Shown here one piece after another: positions 18,116 to 25,512 of a stretch of DNA of 64,000 nucleotides; the first letter of the stretch is position 1; each line of letters starts with the position of its first letter. The position numbers were made by a program, and so were the translations under genes. Source of the DNA: Pseudomonadales bacterium (GTDB lineage: Bacteria; Pseudomonadota; Gammaproteobacteria; Pseudomonadales; Pseudohongiellaceae); contig JACKOK010000005.1 in assembly GCA_024234365.1 (NCBI GenBank), forward strand, positions 146,542 to 210,541. Reading direction: 5' to 3'. The notes beneath the pieces are model-generated. The model was not told the origin of the DNA. It saw only the letters and a list, made by a program, of their open reading frames with translations, and did no database searches.

Positions 18116-19362
18116 AGCAAAGCGAACAATCCGTGTGCCTGGTGATTGGTGCGAGCCATGCTGGTTCTTTGCTGGTCGTGCAACTGCGCAAGGAGGGTTG
18201 GCAAGGACGCATCATCCTGATAGGCGCCGAGTCTCATCTTCCCTATCATCGCCCACCCCTGTCCAAAGCCGTGCTGGCGGGTGAGCGCAGCCTGGAGAAC
18301 ATACTGTTGCGTCCCGAAATGTTGTACAGCAACAATCAGATTGAGCTGCGTCTGGGCGAGCGGGTGGTGTCGCTCGATCGTGCCGCAAAGCGTGTGCAAC
18401 TCGCCAGCGGTGAGGCGCTTTCCTACGACAAACTGGCTCTGTGTACCGGAGCATCGCCACGCGTGTTGCCAATGGCAAACGATTTGCCGGGTGTGTTCAC
18501 GCTGCGTCAGGCAGACGATGTCATGGCGATTCGTCAGGCCATGGCAAGCGGCAAACGCGCAGTCGTGATCGGCGGGGGGTACATCGGCCTCGAAGTGGCC
18601 GCCGTGATGTCGGAGCAGGGTTTGCAGGTCACCGTGGTGGAGGCCAGCGAACGCCTGCTGCAACGCGTGGCAAGCCCCGTGATCTCCGACTATTTCCGGC
18701 TGTTGCACGAAAGCCATGGGGTGAATGTGTTGACCAGCGACAGCGTGACGGATATTCACCACGAGCAGGGTGCTCTGCAGATCCACCTTGCCGATGGCAC
18801 GCTGAAGGAGGCCGACCTGGTGATTGTCGGCATTGGCGTGGTGCCGGAAACAACGCTCGCGCTTCAGGCCGGTCTCGATGTTGAGGATGGCATCGTCGTC
18901 ACCCCCTATATGCAGACTTCCGATCCGGATATCGTGGCGGCCGGAGACTGTGTACAGTTTCCCTCGGCGCGTTACGGCCGCTGCCTGCGCCTGGAGTCTG
19001 TGCAGAACGCGCTGGATCAGGCGCGGGTGGCGGCGGGTACGCTGTGCGGGCAGCCGCAGGTCTATGACTCGCTGCCCTGGTTCTGGTCCGATCAGTACGA
19101 TTGCAAACTGCAGAGTGCAGGCCTGCGTCTCGAGCACGAACATGAGATTGTGCGCGGCAATCCGTCTGCCATCGATGGGGAAGGGCTTGCGGTGTTCTAC
19201 CTGCGGGGAGATCGCATGATTGCGGCGGATTGCGTCAACCGCGCCAAGGAATTTATGGCCTGCAAACGCCTGATTGCCGAACGCCTGCCGGTGAACCTGG
19301 CAGCACTGGCGGATGAATCGCTGTCACCGGAGCATTTCGAGCAGACTCAGGAACCGGTGTAG
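18112..19362 (+). CDS. FAD/NAD(P)-dependent reductase (rubredoxin/ferredoxin reductase type)
   Basis: The 416-residue flavoprotein has an N-terminal FAD-binding fold (CLVIGASHAGSLLVVQLRKEG), the PYHRPPLSKAVL segment typical of BphA4-like ferredoxin reductases, a central NAD-binding fold (VVIGGGYIGLEVAAVMSEQG) and the FAD motif DIVAAGDCV. The C-terminus (LPWFWSDQYDCKLQSAGL) is the Reductase_C domain. It should pass electrons from NAD(P)H to a ferredoxin or rubredoxin, but no electron-carrier gene lies next to it. The ATG at 18112 overlaps the ung stop, and its 3' end overlaps queD by 16 bases on the other strand. Confidence 0.88.
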   Translation: MKQSEQSVCLVIGASHAGSLLVVQLRKEGWQGRIILIGAESHLPYHRPPLSKAVLAGERSLENILLRPEMLYSNNQIELRLGERVVSLDRAAKRVQLASGEALSYDKLALCTGASPRVLPMANDLPGVFTLRQADDVMAIRQAMASGKRAVVIGGGYIGLEVAAVMSEQGLQVTVVEASERLLQRVASPVISDYFRLLHESHGVNVLTSDSVTDIHHEQGALQIHLADGTLKEADLVIVGIGVVPETTLALQAGLDVEDGIVVTPYMQTSDPDIVAAGDCVQFPSARYGRCLRLESVQNALDQARVAAGTLCGQPQVYDSLPWFWSDQYDCKLQSAGLRLEHEHEIVRGNPSAIDGEGLAVFYLRGDRMIAADCVNRAKEFMACKRLIAERLPVNLAALADESLSPEHFEQTQEPV

Positions 19363-19703
19363 ACACACCCGCTGGTGCAGGTTTCGCGAATCTCGATACG
19401 ACTGAGCTGCGGCAGAGTCGGCTTCAGCCTTTCCCAGATCCACACCGCCAGGTTTTCACTGGTGGGGTTTTCCAGGCCCGGAATCTCGTTCAGATAATAG
19501 TGATCGAGCTGGTTCCAGATGGGCTTGAAGGCCGCCTTGATATCGCCAAAATCCATCACCCAGCCGCTTTCCGCACCGACAGGGCCGGCGACGTAAAGGC
19601 GCACCTGAAAGGAGTGCCCGTGCAGGCGTGCACATTTGTGCCCGGCAGGGACATTGGGCAGTCGGTGAGCCGCCTCGAAGTTGAATTCCTTGAATATTTC
19701 CAT
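19347..19703 (-). CDS. queD: 6-carboxy-5,6,7,8-tetrahydropterin synthase
   Basis: QueD makes carboxytetrahydropterin from dihydroneopterin triphosphate on the path to queuosine and other 7-deazapurines. The 118-residue protein has the zinc ligands in FEAAHRL and RLHGHSF, the catalytic cysteine in GHKCARLHGH and the SENLAVWIWERL strand-helix. The frame stays open far upstream to 21245, but that extension is an antisense shadow of the cyclase gene; the ATG at 19703 gives the normal size. It is divergent from the cyclase gene. Confidence 0.93.
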   Translation of the reverse strand: MEIFKEFNFEAAHRLPNVPAGHKCARLHGHSFQVRLYVAGPVGAESGWVMDFGDIKAAFKPIWNQLDHYYLNEIPGLENPTSENLAVWIWERLKPTLPQLSRIEIRETCTSGCVYTGS

Positions 19704-19853
19704 AGGGGAACCGCTGTCGTGATCGTGCGAACGGAGGGTGCGATGCTGCGCTGCCAACCGGGCGGCCATGGTACCGGGACTTGCGTTCCAAGTACAGGGT
19801 GATTCCCTTATACTGCCCCTTTCCCAGCGCATCCAGGCAGCAGCGGGGCGACC

Positions 19854-22214
19854 ATGACGGCCAGCACAACAATCACGGGGCTCAGACGCTTTCTTCTCAC
19901 GGGGCGGCGGCTGCCCATTACGCTCGGCCTGTTGATTACGCTGCTGGTGTGCTGGGTTCATGTGCTTCCCCCTGCCGGCATCGGTTCCCTTGTCGAGCGT
20001 CTCGACAACCTCCTTTACGACCAACGCTTCAATCTCATGCCCAAGCCGGTGAAAAACCCGGACAACAAGATCGTCATTGTCGATATCGATGAACGCAGCC
20101 TGCAGGCGGAAGGGCAGTGGCCCTGGGATCGCTTCAAGGTGGGGCAGCTGGTGGAAAAGCTGACGGAGTATGGGGTGATTGTCACGGGTTTCGACGTCAC
20201 CTTTCCGGAGCCTCAGCGCAACGCGATGCAGGACCTGCTGCGCCGTGTGGATCGCAATGCGCTGGACGGGAGTTTTGTCGGCCGTATGGAAGAGATCGAG
20301 CGGGTGCTGGATGCCGATACCTATATGGCCAATGCCATCGCAGACCCGGCCATGGAGGTGGTACTGGCCATTTCTTTCAATCCCGTGGAACAGGTGGAGT
20401 ATGGCCAGTTGCCCGCCTCCATTGTCGCGATAGATCCCCAGGTGGCCAGCCAGGTGCGCCTGCAGGAGATGGCCGGGTTTACCGCCAATATTCCCGTGCT
20501 GCAATCGGCAGCTGCCGGTGCCGGCATCATGAACCAGCTTCCCGATGTGGACGGCATCATTCGCCGGGTGCCTCTGGTGGTGCGTTACAACAATGTGCTG
20601 TATCCCACGCTGGCGCTGGAGATGGCGCGCCTGTACTACTTCGAGGACGCCTTTGAGCTGGTGACCTATCCCGTGGGGGATGAGGTGCAGGTGGAGGGTA
20701 TCCGCGTTGGGCGCAATGCGGGCCAGTACGAACTGGCAACGGATGCCCGTGCCCAGGTGCTGGTACCCTATGTCGGCCCCTCCGTGCTGAGCGGGCGTGG
20801 GGAATATCCCTATGTGTCGGCCACCGATGTGCTCAATGGTCGGGTGGACAGAGAGGTGCTGGAGAATGCCCTGGTGCTGGTGGGCACCACCGCCACTGGC
20901 ATGTTCGACCTGCGCTCCACGCCGCTGGAGGCGGTATACCCCGGGGTGGAGGTGCATGCCAATATTCTCAATGCCATTCTGGATTCTTTCGTGGTGCAGG
21001 AGGTGGAGGCGGGCAGCCAGACCACGTTGCAGGGGGCCATGGCATCGCTGCAAAGCTCCGGCGACAGTACTTTTCCCTACAAACCCGTGTGGGAAGATGG
21101 CGCCATACTGGTGGTACTGCTTGTTGGCGGAGTGTTGCTCAGCCTGGTGCTGCCTTATCTTGGCCCCGCCTTGTTGGGGTTGGCGACCCTGGTGTTGGTG
21201 GTTGCGGCAGTCTGGGCCAATTTCGAGTTGTGGGCCGTGTCCCATATGGATCTTTCCCTGACGTTGGTGCTGGTGCTCGTTCTAGCGCTCAGTGTCGTCA
21301 ACACCGCCTACGGTTTCCTCAGCGAGCGCTTCACGCGCAAGACCATCAAGGGCATGTTTGATCAATATGTGCCACCGGCCCACATCGATGCCATGCTGGC
21401 AGACCCGGATGCTTACAGCTTTGACGGCGAGAGCCGGGAGATGACGGTGTTGTTTGCGGATATCCGTGACTTCACCAGTGTCTCGGAAGCGCTGACGGCG
21501 TCCGGGTTGAAGCAATTGCTGAACGAGTTCTTCACGCCCGTCACTGCCATCATCTTTGCGCACAACGGCACGGTGGACAAATATGTTGGAGACATGATCA
21601 TGGCGTTCTGGGGGGCTCCCCTGGAAGACCCCCGGCATCGGGACAATGCGGTGGCAACGGCATTGGAGATTCTGCTGAAACTGGAAGAGCTGCAGGAGGA
21701 GTTTCCCAAAAAAGGCTTTCCCCCTATCAGGATCGGTATCGGCATCAATACCGGCATGATGAACGTTGGCGACATGGGTTCGGTCTACCGTCGCGCCTAC
21801 ACGGTGTTGGGAGATGCGGTGAACCTGGGTTCCCGCCTGGAGGGGCTGACCAAGTTTTACGGCGTGAAGCTGCTGATCGGGGAGGAGACCTACAAAGGAC
21901 TGGACGGCTATCTGTGCCGCCTGATCGACAAGGTCAAGGTCAAGGGCAAGGACCAGGCGGTGAATGCCTATGAGCCGATATGCCTGCTTGCCGGTGCCAG
22001 TGCGGCTATGCGGGAGAGGGTGGCGCAATACCACGAGGCACTGGAGTGCTATTTTGCGCGCGACTGGGACGGGGCGCAGGAAGGCTTTTCCCGCCTGCAG
22101 GTGCAGGAACCGCAGACGCGTCTTTATGAGCTGTACCTGGAGCGCATCGCCACCCTGCGCGAACACCCTCCTGCCGACGATTGGGATGGGGCCTATCAGC
22201 ACCTGGAGAAGTAG
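19854..22214 (+). CDS. CHASE2-domain adenylate cyclase (class III)
   Basis: The 786-residue membrane protein has a first membrane segment near residues 20-40, a periplasmic CHASE2 sensor domain (NKIVIVDIDERSLQAEG to about residue 390), and membrane helices around residues 415-485. A cytosolic class III cyclase domain follows. Metal-binding Asp536 (FADIRDFT) and Asp580 (KYVGDMIMAF), and transition-state Asn657 and Arg661, are present. Lys576 with Thr650 at the two base-selecting positions suits ATP rather than GTP, as in some cyanobacterial cyclases. The signal sensed by CHASE2 is unknown. It is divergent from queD and upstream of the tRNA genes. Confidence 0.9.
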   Translation: MTASTTITGLRRFLLTGRRLPITLGLLITLLVCWVHVLPPAGIGSLVERLDNLLYDQRFNLMPKPVKNPDNKIVIVDIDERSLQAEGQWPWDRFKVGQLVEKLTEYGVIVTGFDVTFPEPQRNAMQDLLRRVDRNALDGSFVGRMEEIERVLDADTYMANAIADPAMEVVLAISFNPVEQVEYGQLPASIVAIDPQVASQVRLQEMAGFTANIPVLQSAAAGAGIMNQLPDVDGIIRRVPLVVRYNNVLYPTLALEMARLYYFEDAFELVTYPVGDEVQVEGIRVGRNAGQYELATDARAQVLVPYVGPSVLSGRGEYPYVSATDVLNGRVDREVLENALVLVGTTATGMFDLRSTPLEAVYPGVEVHANILNAILDSFVVQEVEAGSQTTLQGAMASLQSSGDSTFPYKPVWEDGAILVVLLVGGVLLSLVLPYLGPALLGLATLVLVVAAVWANFELWAVSHMDLSLTLVLVLVLALSVVNTAYGFLSERFTRKTIKGMFDQYVPPAHIDAMLADPDAYSFDGESREMTVLFADIRDFTSVSEALTASGLKQLLNEFFTPVTAIIFAHNGTVDKYVGDMIMAFWGAPLEDPRHRDNAVATALEILLKLEELQEEFPKKGFPPIRIGIGINTGMMNVGDMGSVYRRAYTVLGDAVNLGSRLEGLTKFYGVKLLIGEETYKGLDGYLCRLIDKVKVKGKDQAVNAYEPICLLAGASAAMRERVAQYHEALECYFARDWDGAQEGFSRLQVQEPQTRLYELYLERIATLREHPPADDWDGAYQHLEK

Positions 22215-22295
22215 GTGCAATAGCAGCTCGCGGGCTGCTTCGTCAAGCGCTGATTTTCCTCATAATTCATTGAGTGACATCTGTGAGAAAACTTA

Positions 22296-22323
22296 TTGAC
22301 ATGCCCCCTCAGATCAGTAAAAT
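22296..22323 (+). promoter_or_regulatory. Sigma-70 promoter of the tRNA-Val/tRNA-Asp unit
   Basis: TTGACA at 22296-22301 and TAAAAT at 22318-22323 are separated by 16 bases. They are followed by a GC-rich GCGCGTC discriminator, the form seen in stringently controlled stable-RNA promoters. tRNA-Val begins 19 bases further on. Confidence 0.75.
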
Positions 22324-22342
22324 GCGCGTCACCCAAGAGAAC

Positions 22343-22418
22343 GGGTGTTTAGCTCAGTTGGTAGAGCGTCGCCCTTACAAGGCGAATGTCGGGGGTTCAA
22401 ATCCCTCAACACCCACCA
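22343..22418 (+). tRNA. tRNA-Val (anticodon TAC)
   Basis: The cloverleaf is complete: acceptor GGGTGTT pairs with AACACCC, the D arm contains AGCTCAGTTGGTAGAGC, the anticodon stem TCGCC/GGCGA encloses loop CTTACAA with anticodon TAC, and the T arm has GGTTCAAATCC. The discriminator A and the CCA end (22416-22418) are encoded. Confidence 0.97.
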
Positions 22419-22452
22419 GATCTTTCTGGGTTCTATAAAGTAGTTGTTATGT

Positions 22453-22529
22453 GGACCGGTAGTTCAGCCGGTTAGAATGCCGGCCTGTCACGCCGGAGGT
22501 CGCGGGTTCGAGTCCCGTCCGGTCCGCCA
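22453..22529 (+). tRNA. tRNA-Asp (anticodon GTC)
   Basis: Acceptor GGACCGG pairs with CCGGTCC, the anticodon loop CTGTCAC contains GTC, and the T arm has GGGTTCGAGTCCC. The discriminator G and CCA end are encoded. Its 3' end is the integration site of the BREX island: bases 22507-22529 belong to the 30-bp repeat found again at 41457. Confidence 0.97.
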
Positions 22530-22536
22530 CTACTTT
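22507..22536. repeat. attL: 30-bp direct repeat at the tRNA-Asp 3' end
   Basis: Bases 22507-22536 match 41457-41486 exactly. The shared stretch covers the tRNA T arm, acceptor 3' strand, CCA and seven bases beyond. The integrase stop lies 15 bases to the right. Confidence 0.9.
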
Positions 22537-22550
22537 CTTTTCAAAATCAA

Positions 22551-23663
22551 TTAGTTATTTTCAGCTCCATTTTCTTTTGTCGGTATTTTGTCGGTGGCCC
22601 CTTCAAACCGACTGATGTCCTTCTTCTTGTTGGAATACTCCTCGATCCACTCCGCATACGTGCGATAGAACACGTCCAGCGTGTGCCCCATTTGCCCTGC
22701 TGCATCGCCTGGCTCAACACCCGTTGACAGCAACTCTGCTGCGCGTGTGTGTCGGCAGGTGTACGGAATTCGGTAGCGGAACTTCAGCGCCTTGTGCGCG
22801 TCCTTCCATGGGCCGTTGAAACAGTCCGTGTCCAGACACGGTGTGTCGATGGTATTGAGGAACACGTGCCCCCGTTTGAATCGTGTGGGGAGATTATTCA
22901 GCAGCGGGCGCACCCAACTGGGCACATAGACTTTGCGCTCCTGGTAGTTCTTCGTGGTGGGTTCCAGCCGCCGGCGGGTGATCTGCTTCGTGATGTGCAG
23001 GAACTCTCCGTCGTAGTCGTTCCACGTCAGCCCCAAGGCTTCGCCCGGGCGCAGGCCGCAACCGAACAGCACAGCAAAGTACACCTTCGGCTGGTCCTGC
23101 AGGTGCTCGATTAGGCGTCGGCGCTCCTCCAGCGTGTACCGCTCAACGGGTGGTTTCTGGGTCTTGCGGATGGCCTTTTTCAGGAGAGAAGCCGCGACGG
23201 GGTTGGGATCCACCTCTCCGTGGTCAAACGCTCCGCGCAGGGGCACCAGAATGTTCTTCTTGGTCTTGCGCCCCACGTTCATGCTGGCCAGTTCCCGCTT
23301 AACCATTCGGGTAGTGACTTCCGTCTTGAGCATATTGCCGAACTTTGGCATCCAGTACCGGTTCAGGATCCGCAAGTAGTCGGTCGCCGTGGAAGTCTTG
23401 GCGTCCAGGGTGTTCAGATAGTCCTGGGCCATTTCGGAAAACAGCTCATTCTCGGCGGTGGTATCGTCCGTGGTGATCGACAGACCTAGGCGTTTGCGGG
23501 ACTCTAGCCATTCACGCCGTCGAACTGCGGCGGCAAGGTCAGCAGGCCGGTAGGGGTCCCCCGGAACCGTCTCCGAGTAGTAGAGTTTTCCCGCCTTCCA
23601 GATCTTGATGCGGATACCGTTTCCGCAGGGTCTGATTCCAGTTGGCCATGCTGGCTTATCCAT
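22551..23663 (-). CDS. int: Tyrosine-recombinase integrase
   Basis: The 370-residue protein is a phage-type site-specific recombinase. The N-terminal part is an arm/core-binding region with a SAM-like segment (MAQDYLNTLDAKTSTATDYLRIL). The catalytic set is readable: Arg in GCGLRPGEALGL, Lys in TTKNYQERKV, His and Arg in CRHTRAAELL, the second His in QMGHTLD, and the nucleophile Tyr in VFYRTYAEW. It lies next to tRNA-Asp and points towards it, as expected for an integrase that targets the tRNA 3' end. The last codons include two copies of a short repeat (TTTTGTCGGT) found again near attR. Confidence 0.95.
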   Translation of the reverse strand: MDKPAWPTGIRPCGNGIRIKIWKAGKLYYSETVPGDPYRPADLAAAVRRREWLESRKRLGLSITTDDTTAENELFSEMAQDYLNTLDAKTSTATDYLRILNRYWMPKFGNMLKTEVTTRMVKRELASMNVGRKTKKNILVPLRGAFDHGEVDPNPVAASLLKKAIRKTQKPPVERYTLEERRRLIEHLQDQPKVYFAVLFGCGLRPGEALGLTWNDYDGEFLHITKQITRRRLEPTTKNYQERKVYVPSWVRPLLNNLPTRFKRGHVFLNTIDTPCLDTDCFNGPWKDAHKALKFRYRIPYTCRHTRAAELLSTGVEPGDAAGQMGHTLDVFYRTYAEWIEEYSNKKKDISRFEGATDKIPTKENGAENN

Positions 23664-23870
23664 TTGTCTGCTCTTTTAATGTGAATCGGGGTGGTGTGGC
23701 CGATTACGACATACTGCCTGCCGTTTTTCCAGATAGATTCAGTGATTCAGGCAGCATCGACTTTGCTATTAAGCCCATGTTCTTGCGGCTTGGGATTGAA
23801 AACTCTAGGTTAGAAGTGGTTTAAAATTGGTTTCATAATGACTAACTCGGTTATAAAGGCAAATATTGCC

Positions 23871-23899
23871 TTGACACTTATCTGGCATACACATAATTT
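23871..23899 (+). promoter_or_regulatory. Candidate sigma-70 promoter of the HTH-BREX operon
   Basis: TTGACA (23871-23876) and TAATTT (23894-23899) are spaced by 17 bases. Transcription would begin near 23906, about 76 bases before the HTH gene. Confidence 0.6.
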
Positions 23900-23924
23900 T
23901 CATAGTTTTTAGTGTATGAAAATT
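23895..23924. promoter_or_regulatory. Candidate operator: 10-bp inverted repeat over the -10 and start site
   Basis: AATTTTCATA (23895-23904) and TATGAAAATT (23915-23924) are perfect inverted complements with a 10-base spacer. The left arm overlaps the -10 box, so a dimer bound here would block transcription. The HTH protein encoded just downstream is the obvious candidate, by inference. Confidence 0.5.
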
Positions 23925-23981
23925 TTAACCCTTTAACTTTGTTACCGTTTGAGATGGCGGCGAGCACCCGGAGTTAAGACG

Positions 23982-24185
23982 ATGGAAGACAGATGGCTAT
24001 CCGTAGATGAGATTGGGGCCTATCTCGGCATAAAGCGAGATACGGTCTACAAGTGGATCAGCGAAAAAGCCATGCCTGCCCACAAAATTGGTCGTCTCTG
24101 GAAATTCAAGAAAGACGAAATCGACGAGTGGGTTCGCAAAGGCGGAGCAAGTGAGACCAGCGGTGATCATGACGGAAAAGAATAA
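23982..24185 (+). CDS. Small excisionase/MerR-type helix-turn-helix protein
   Basis: The 67-residue protein is a single helix-turn-helix domain of the excisionase (AlpA/MerR-like) family: WLSVDEIGAYLGIKRDTVYK, then IGRLWKFKKDEIDEWVRKGG. It could act as an excisionase for the island or as a regulator of the BREX operon. I favour a regulatory role because its end overlaps brxA by 17 bases and an inverted repeat covers the promoter upstream. The ATG at 23982 is preceded by GGAGTTAAGACG. Confidence 0.8.
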   Translation: MEDRWLSVDEIGAYLGIKRDTVYKWISEKAMPAHKIGRLWKFKKDEIDEWVRKGGASETSGDHDGKE

Positions 24186-24960
24186 ACAATTATCCCGGTT
24201 CGGGTTCAGCTTCGAACGCGGAGGCGCTCATACTTCTCGCACCATGATGCTTGAGGAGCTGGGGGCCTTATTGACCTATGTCGACCGGCCCGAGGCTGAG
24301 AAGAGCGATTACCTCCAGGCGATAGATGATGAGAACTGCCTGGGCAAGCGCTCTGGCAAGACCCGCACACTCACCTATCGACATCTCGTTGATCTTTACT
24401 CGCTTGACCGCACCAACGTCCTCTTCCGGGCTCTTCTCTACTTTTGGAATCGCGACATCGACGGGCAACCGTTGCTGGCGCTGCTCTGCACATTCGCTCG
24501 GGACTCCATTTTCCGGTCTACAGCACCGTTCATTCTGAAATTTCCTGAAGGCGCAACGATTACCCGTGAGTCTCTTGAGGAATTCATTGACAGCCAAGAG
24601 CCTGGCCGCTTCAGCAAGGCGACGCTGAAGTCAACGGCGCAAAACATCAATTCAACGTGGACCAAGTCCGGCCACCTCTATGGACGCGCCCGGAAAGTGC
24701 GCTCCCGCGCTAATCCTACCGCCGGGAGCGTCTCTTACGCTTTGCTCCTTGGCTATCTCGCAGGCAGTAGAGGACAGGCGCTTTTCCAAACGGAATACAC
24801 CAAGTTGCTCGATTGCACGTTCGACAAAGCCATTGAACTTGCCGAATCGGCCTCTCGCAAAGGCTGGATCGTGTTCAAACGCGTGGGTGACGTCATCGAG
24901 GTTCTGTTTCCGAACCTGATCAATCAAGAAGAAATGGAGTGGCTTCGTGAGCAGAGTTAA
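24169..24960 (+). CDS. brxA: BREX protein BrxA (DUF1819)
   Basis: BrxA is a small DNA-binding protein conserved in type I BREX phage-resistance systems. The 263-residue product has the family features (SFERGGAHTSRTMMLEELGALL, then GKTRTLTYRHLVDLYSLD and a central FRALLYFWNRD). The start at 24169 lies inside the HTH gene, so translation is probably coupled. It is followed by brxB with a 14-base overlap. Its place as the first core gene of a brxABC-pglX-pglZ-brxL series makes the assignment firm. Confidence 0.92.
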   Translation: MTEKNKQLSRFGFSFERGGAHTSRTMMLEELGALLTYVDRPEAEKSDYLQAIDDENCLGKRSGKTRTLTYRHLVDLYSLDRTNVLFRALLYFWNRDIDGQPLLALLCTFARDSIFRSTAPFILKFPEGATITRESLEEFIDSQEPGRFSKATLKSTAQNINSTWTKSGHLYGRARKVRSRANPTAGSVSYALLLGYLAGSRGQALFQTEYTKLLDCTFDKAIELAESASRKGWIVFKRVGDVIEVLFPNLINQEEMEWLREQS

Positions 24961-25498
24961 GCGGCTGATACAGTCCTACAGCAAATACATCTCCGTTCCG
25001 TGGCGCGATGATGCCGCTGCTGCACAGCGCGTGATCTTCTGTGTTTACAACGAAACGGAGGAACGCTGGCTGCGGGCCAAGGTCGATGAATTTGAAATCG
25101 TCACGCGACAGGCAGGCCATGAGTGGGCCATGTTCGACCTGACGGATACTTTTGCCATTTGGCTCGCCTCGCAAAGGTACGCCAAGAGCTACTTTCAGAA
25201 GCCGCATCTGCTCTCCACGCTGCTGCCGAAATACCTCGCATTCATCACCGATGAATTCGAGACCTTCCTCCAAAAGAACGAGATCGGACCCGATTCCGTC
25301 GTGGCAATTAAAGGCGTCGGTTCGCTTTTCGGATTTCTGAAAGTGAAAGAGGTCGTCGACAAGTTGGCCCCGATGGTCAAGGGACGGCTGCTGGTCTTTT
25401 TCCCGGGCAGCTATGAAAACAACAACTACAGGCTGCTGGATGGCTATGACGGGTGGAACTATCTCGCCGTACCGATCACTGCGGACAAGGAATATTGA
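24947..25498 (+). CDS. brxB: BREX protein BrxB (DUF1788)
   Basis: BrxB is a conserved core BREX protein of undefined biochemistry. The 183-residue product has the DUF1788 pattern, including GVGSLFGFLKVKEVVDKL and the terminal LLVFFPGSYENNNYRLLDGYD split by short variable parts. It starts at a GTG inside the end of brxA and ends 14 bases before brxC. Confidence 0.9.
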   Translation: MSRVKRLIQSYSKYISVPWRDDAAAAQRVIFCVYNETEERWLRAKVDEFEIVTRQAGHEWAMFDLTDTFAIWLASQRYAKSYFQKPHLLSTLLPKYLAFITDEFETFLQKNEIGPDSVVAIKGVGSLFGFLKVKEVVDKLAPMVKGRLLVFFPGSYENNNYRLLDGYDGWNYLAVPITADKEY

Positions 25499-25512
25499 AC
25501 GAGGGGTTGATG

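Larger units (their letters stand above)
23664..23981. other. Divergent control region between int and the BREX operon
   Basis: This 318-base stretch is AT-rich and I see no gene in it. It carries the candidate BREX promoter and inverted repeat (23871-23924), listed separately, and must also hold the integrase promoter near its left end, which I could not place with confidence. Confidence 0.6.

Noticed and set aside
19704..21245. Possible 500-residue N-terminal extension of QueD
   Set aside because: It is the antisense shadow of the CHASE2 cyclase gene; QueD is complete from 19703.
23982..24185. HTH gene called simply as the island's excisionase
   Set aside because: The fold allows it, but the overlap with brxA and the palindrome over the operon promoter make a regulatory role at least as likely, so I kept the call general.
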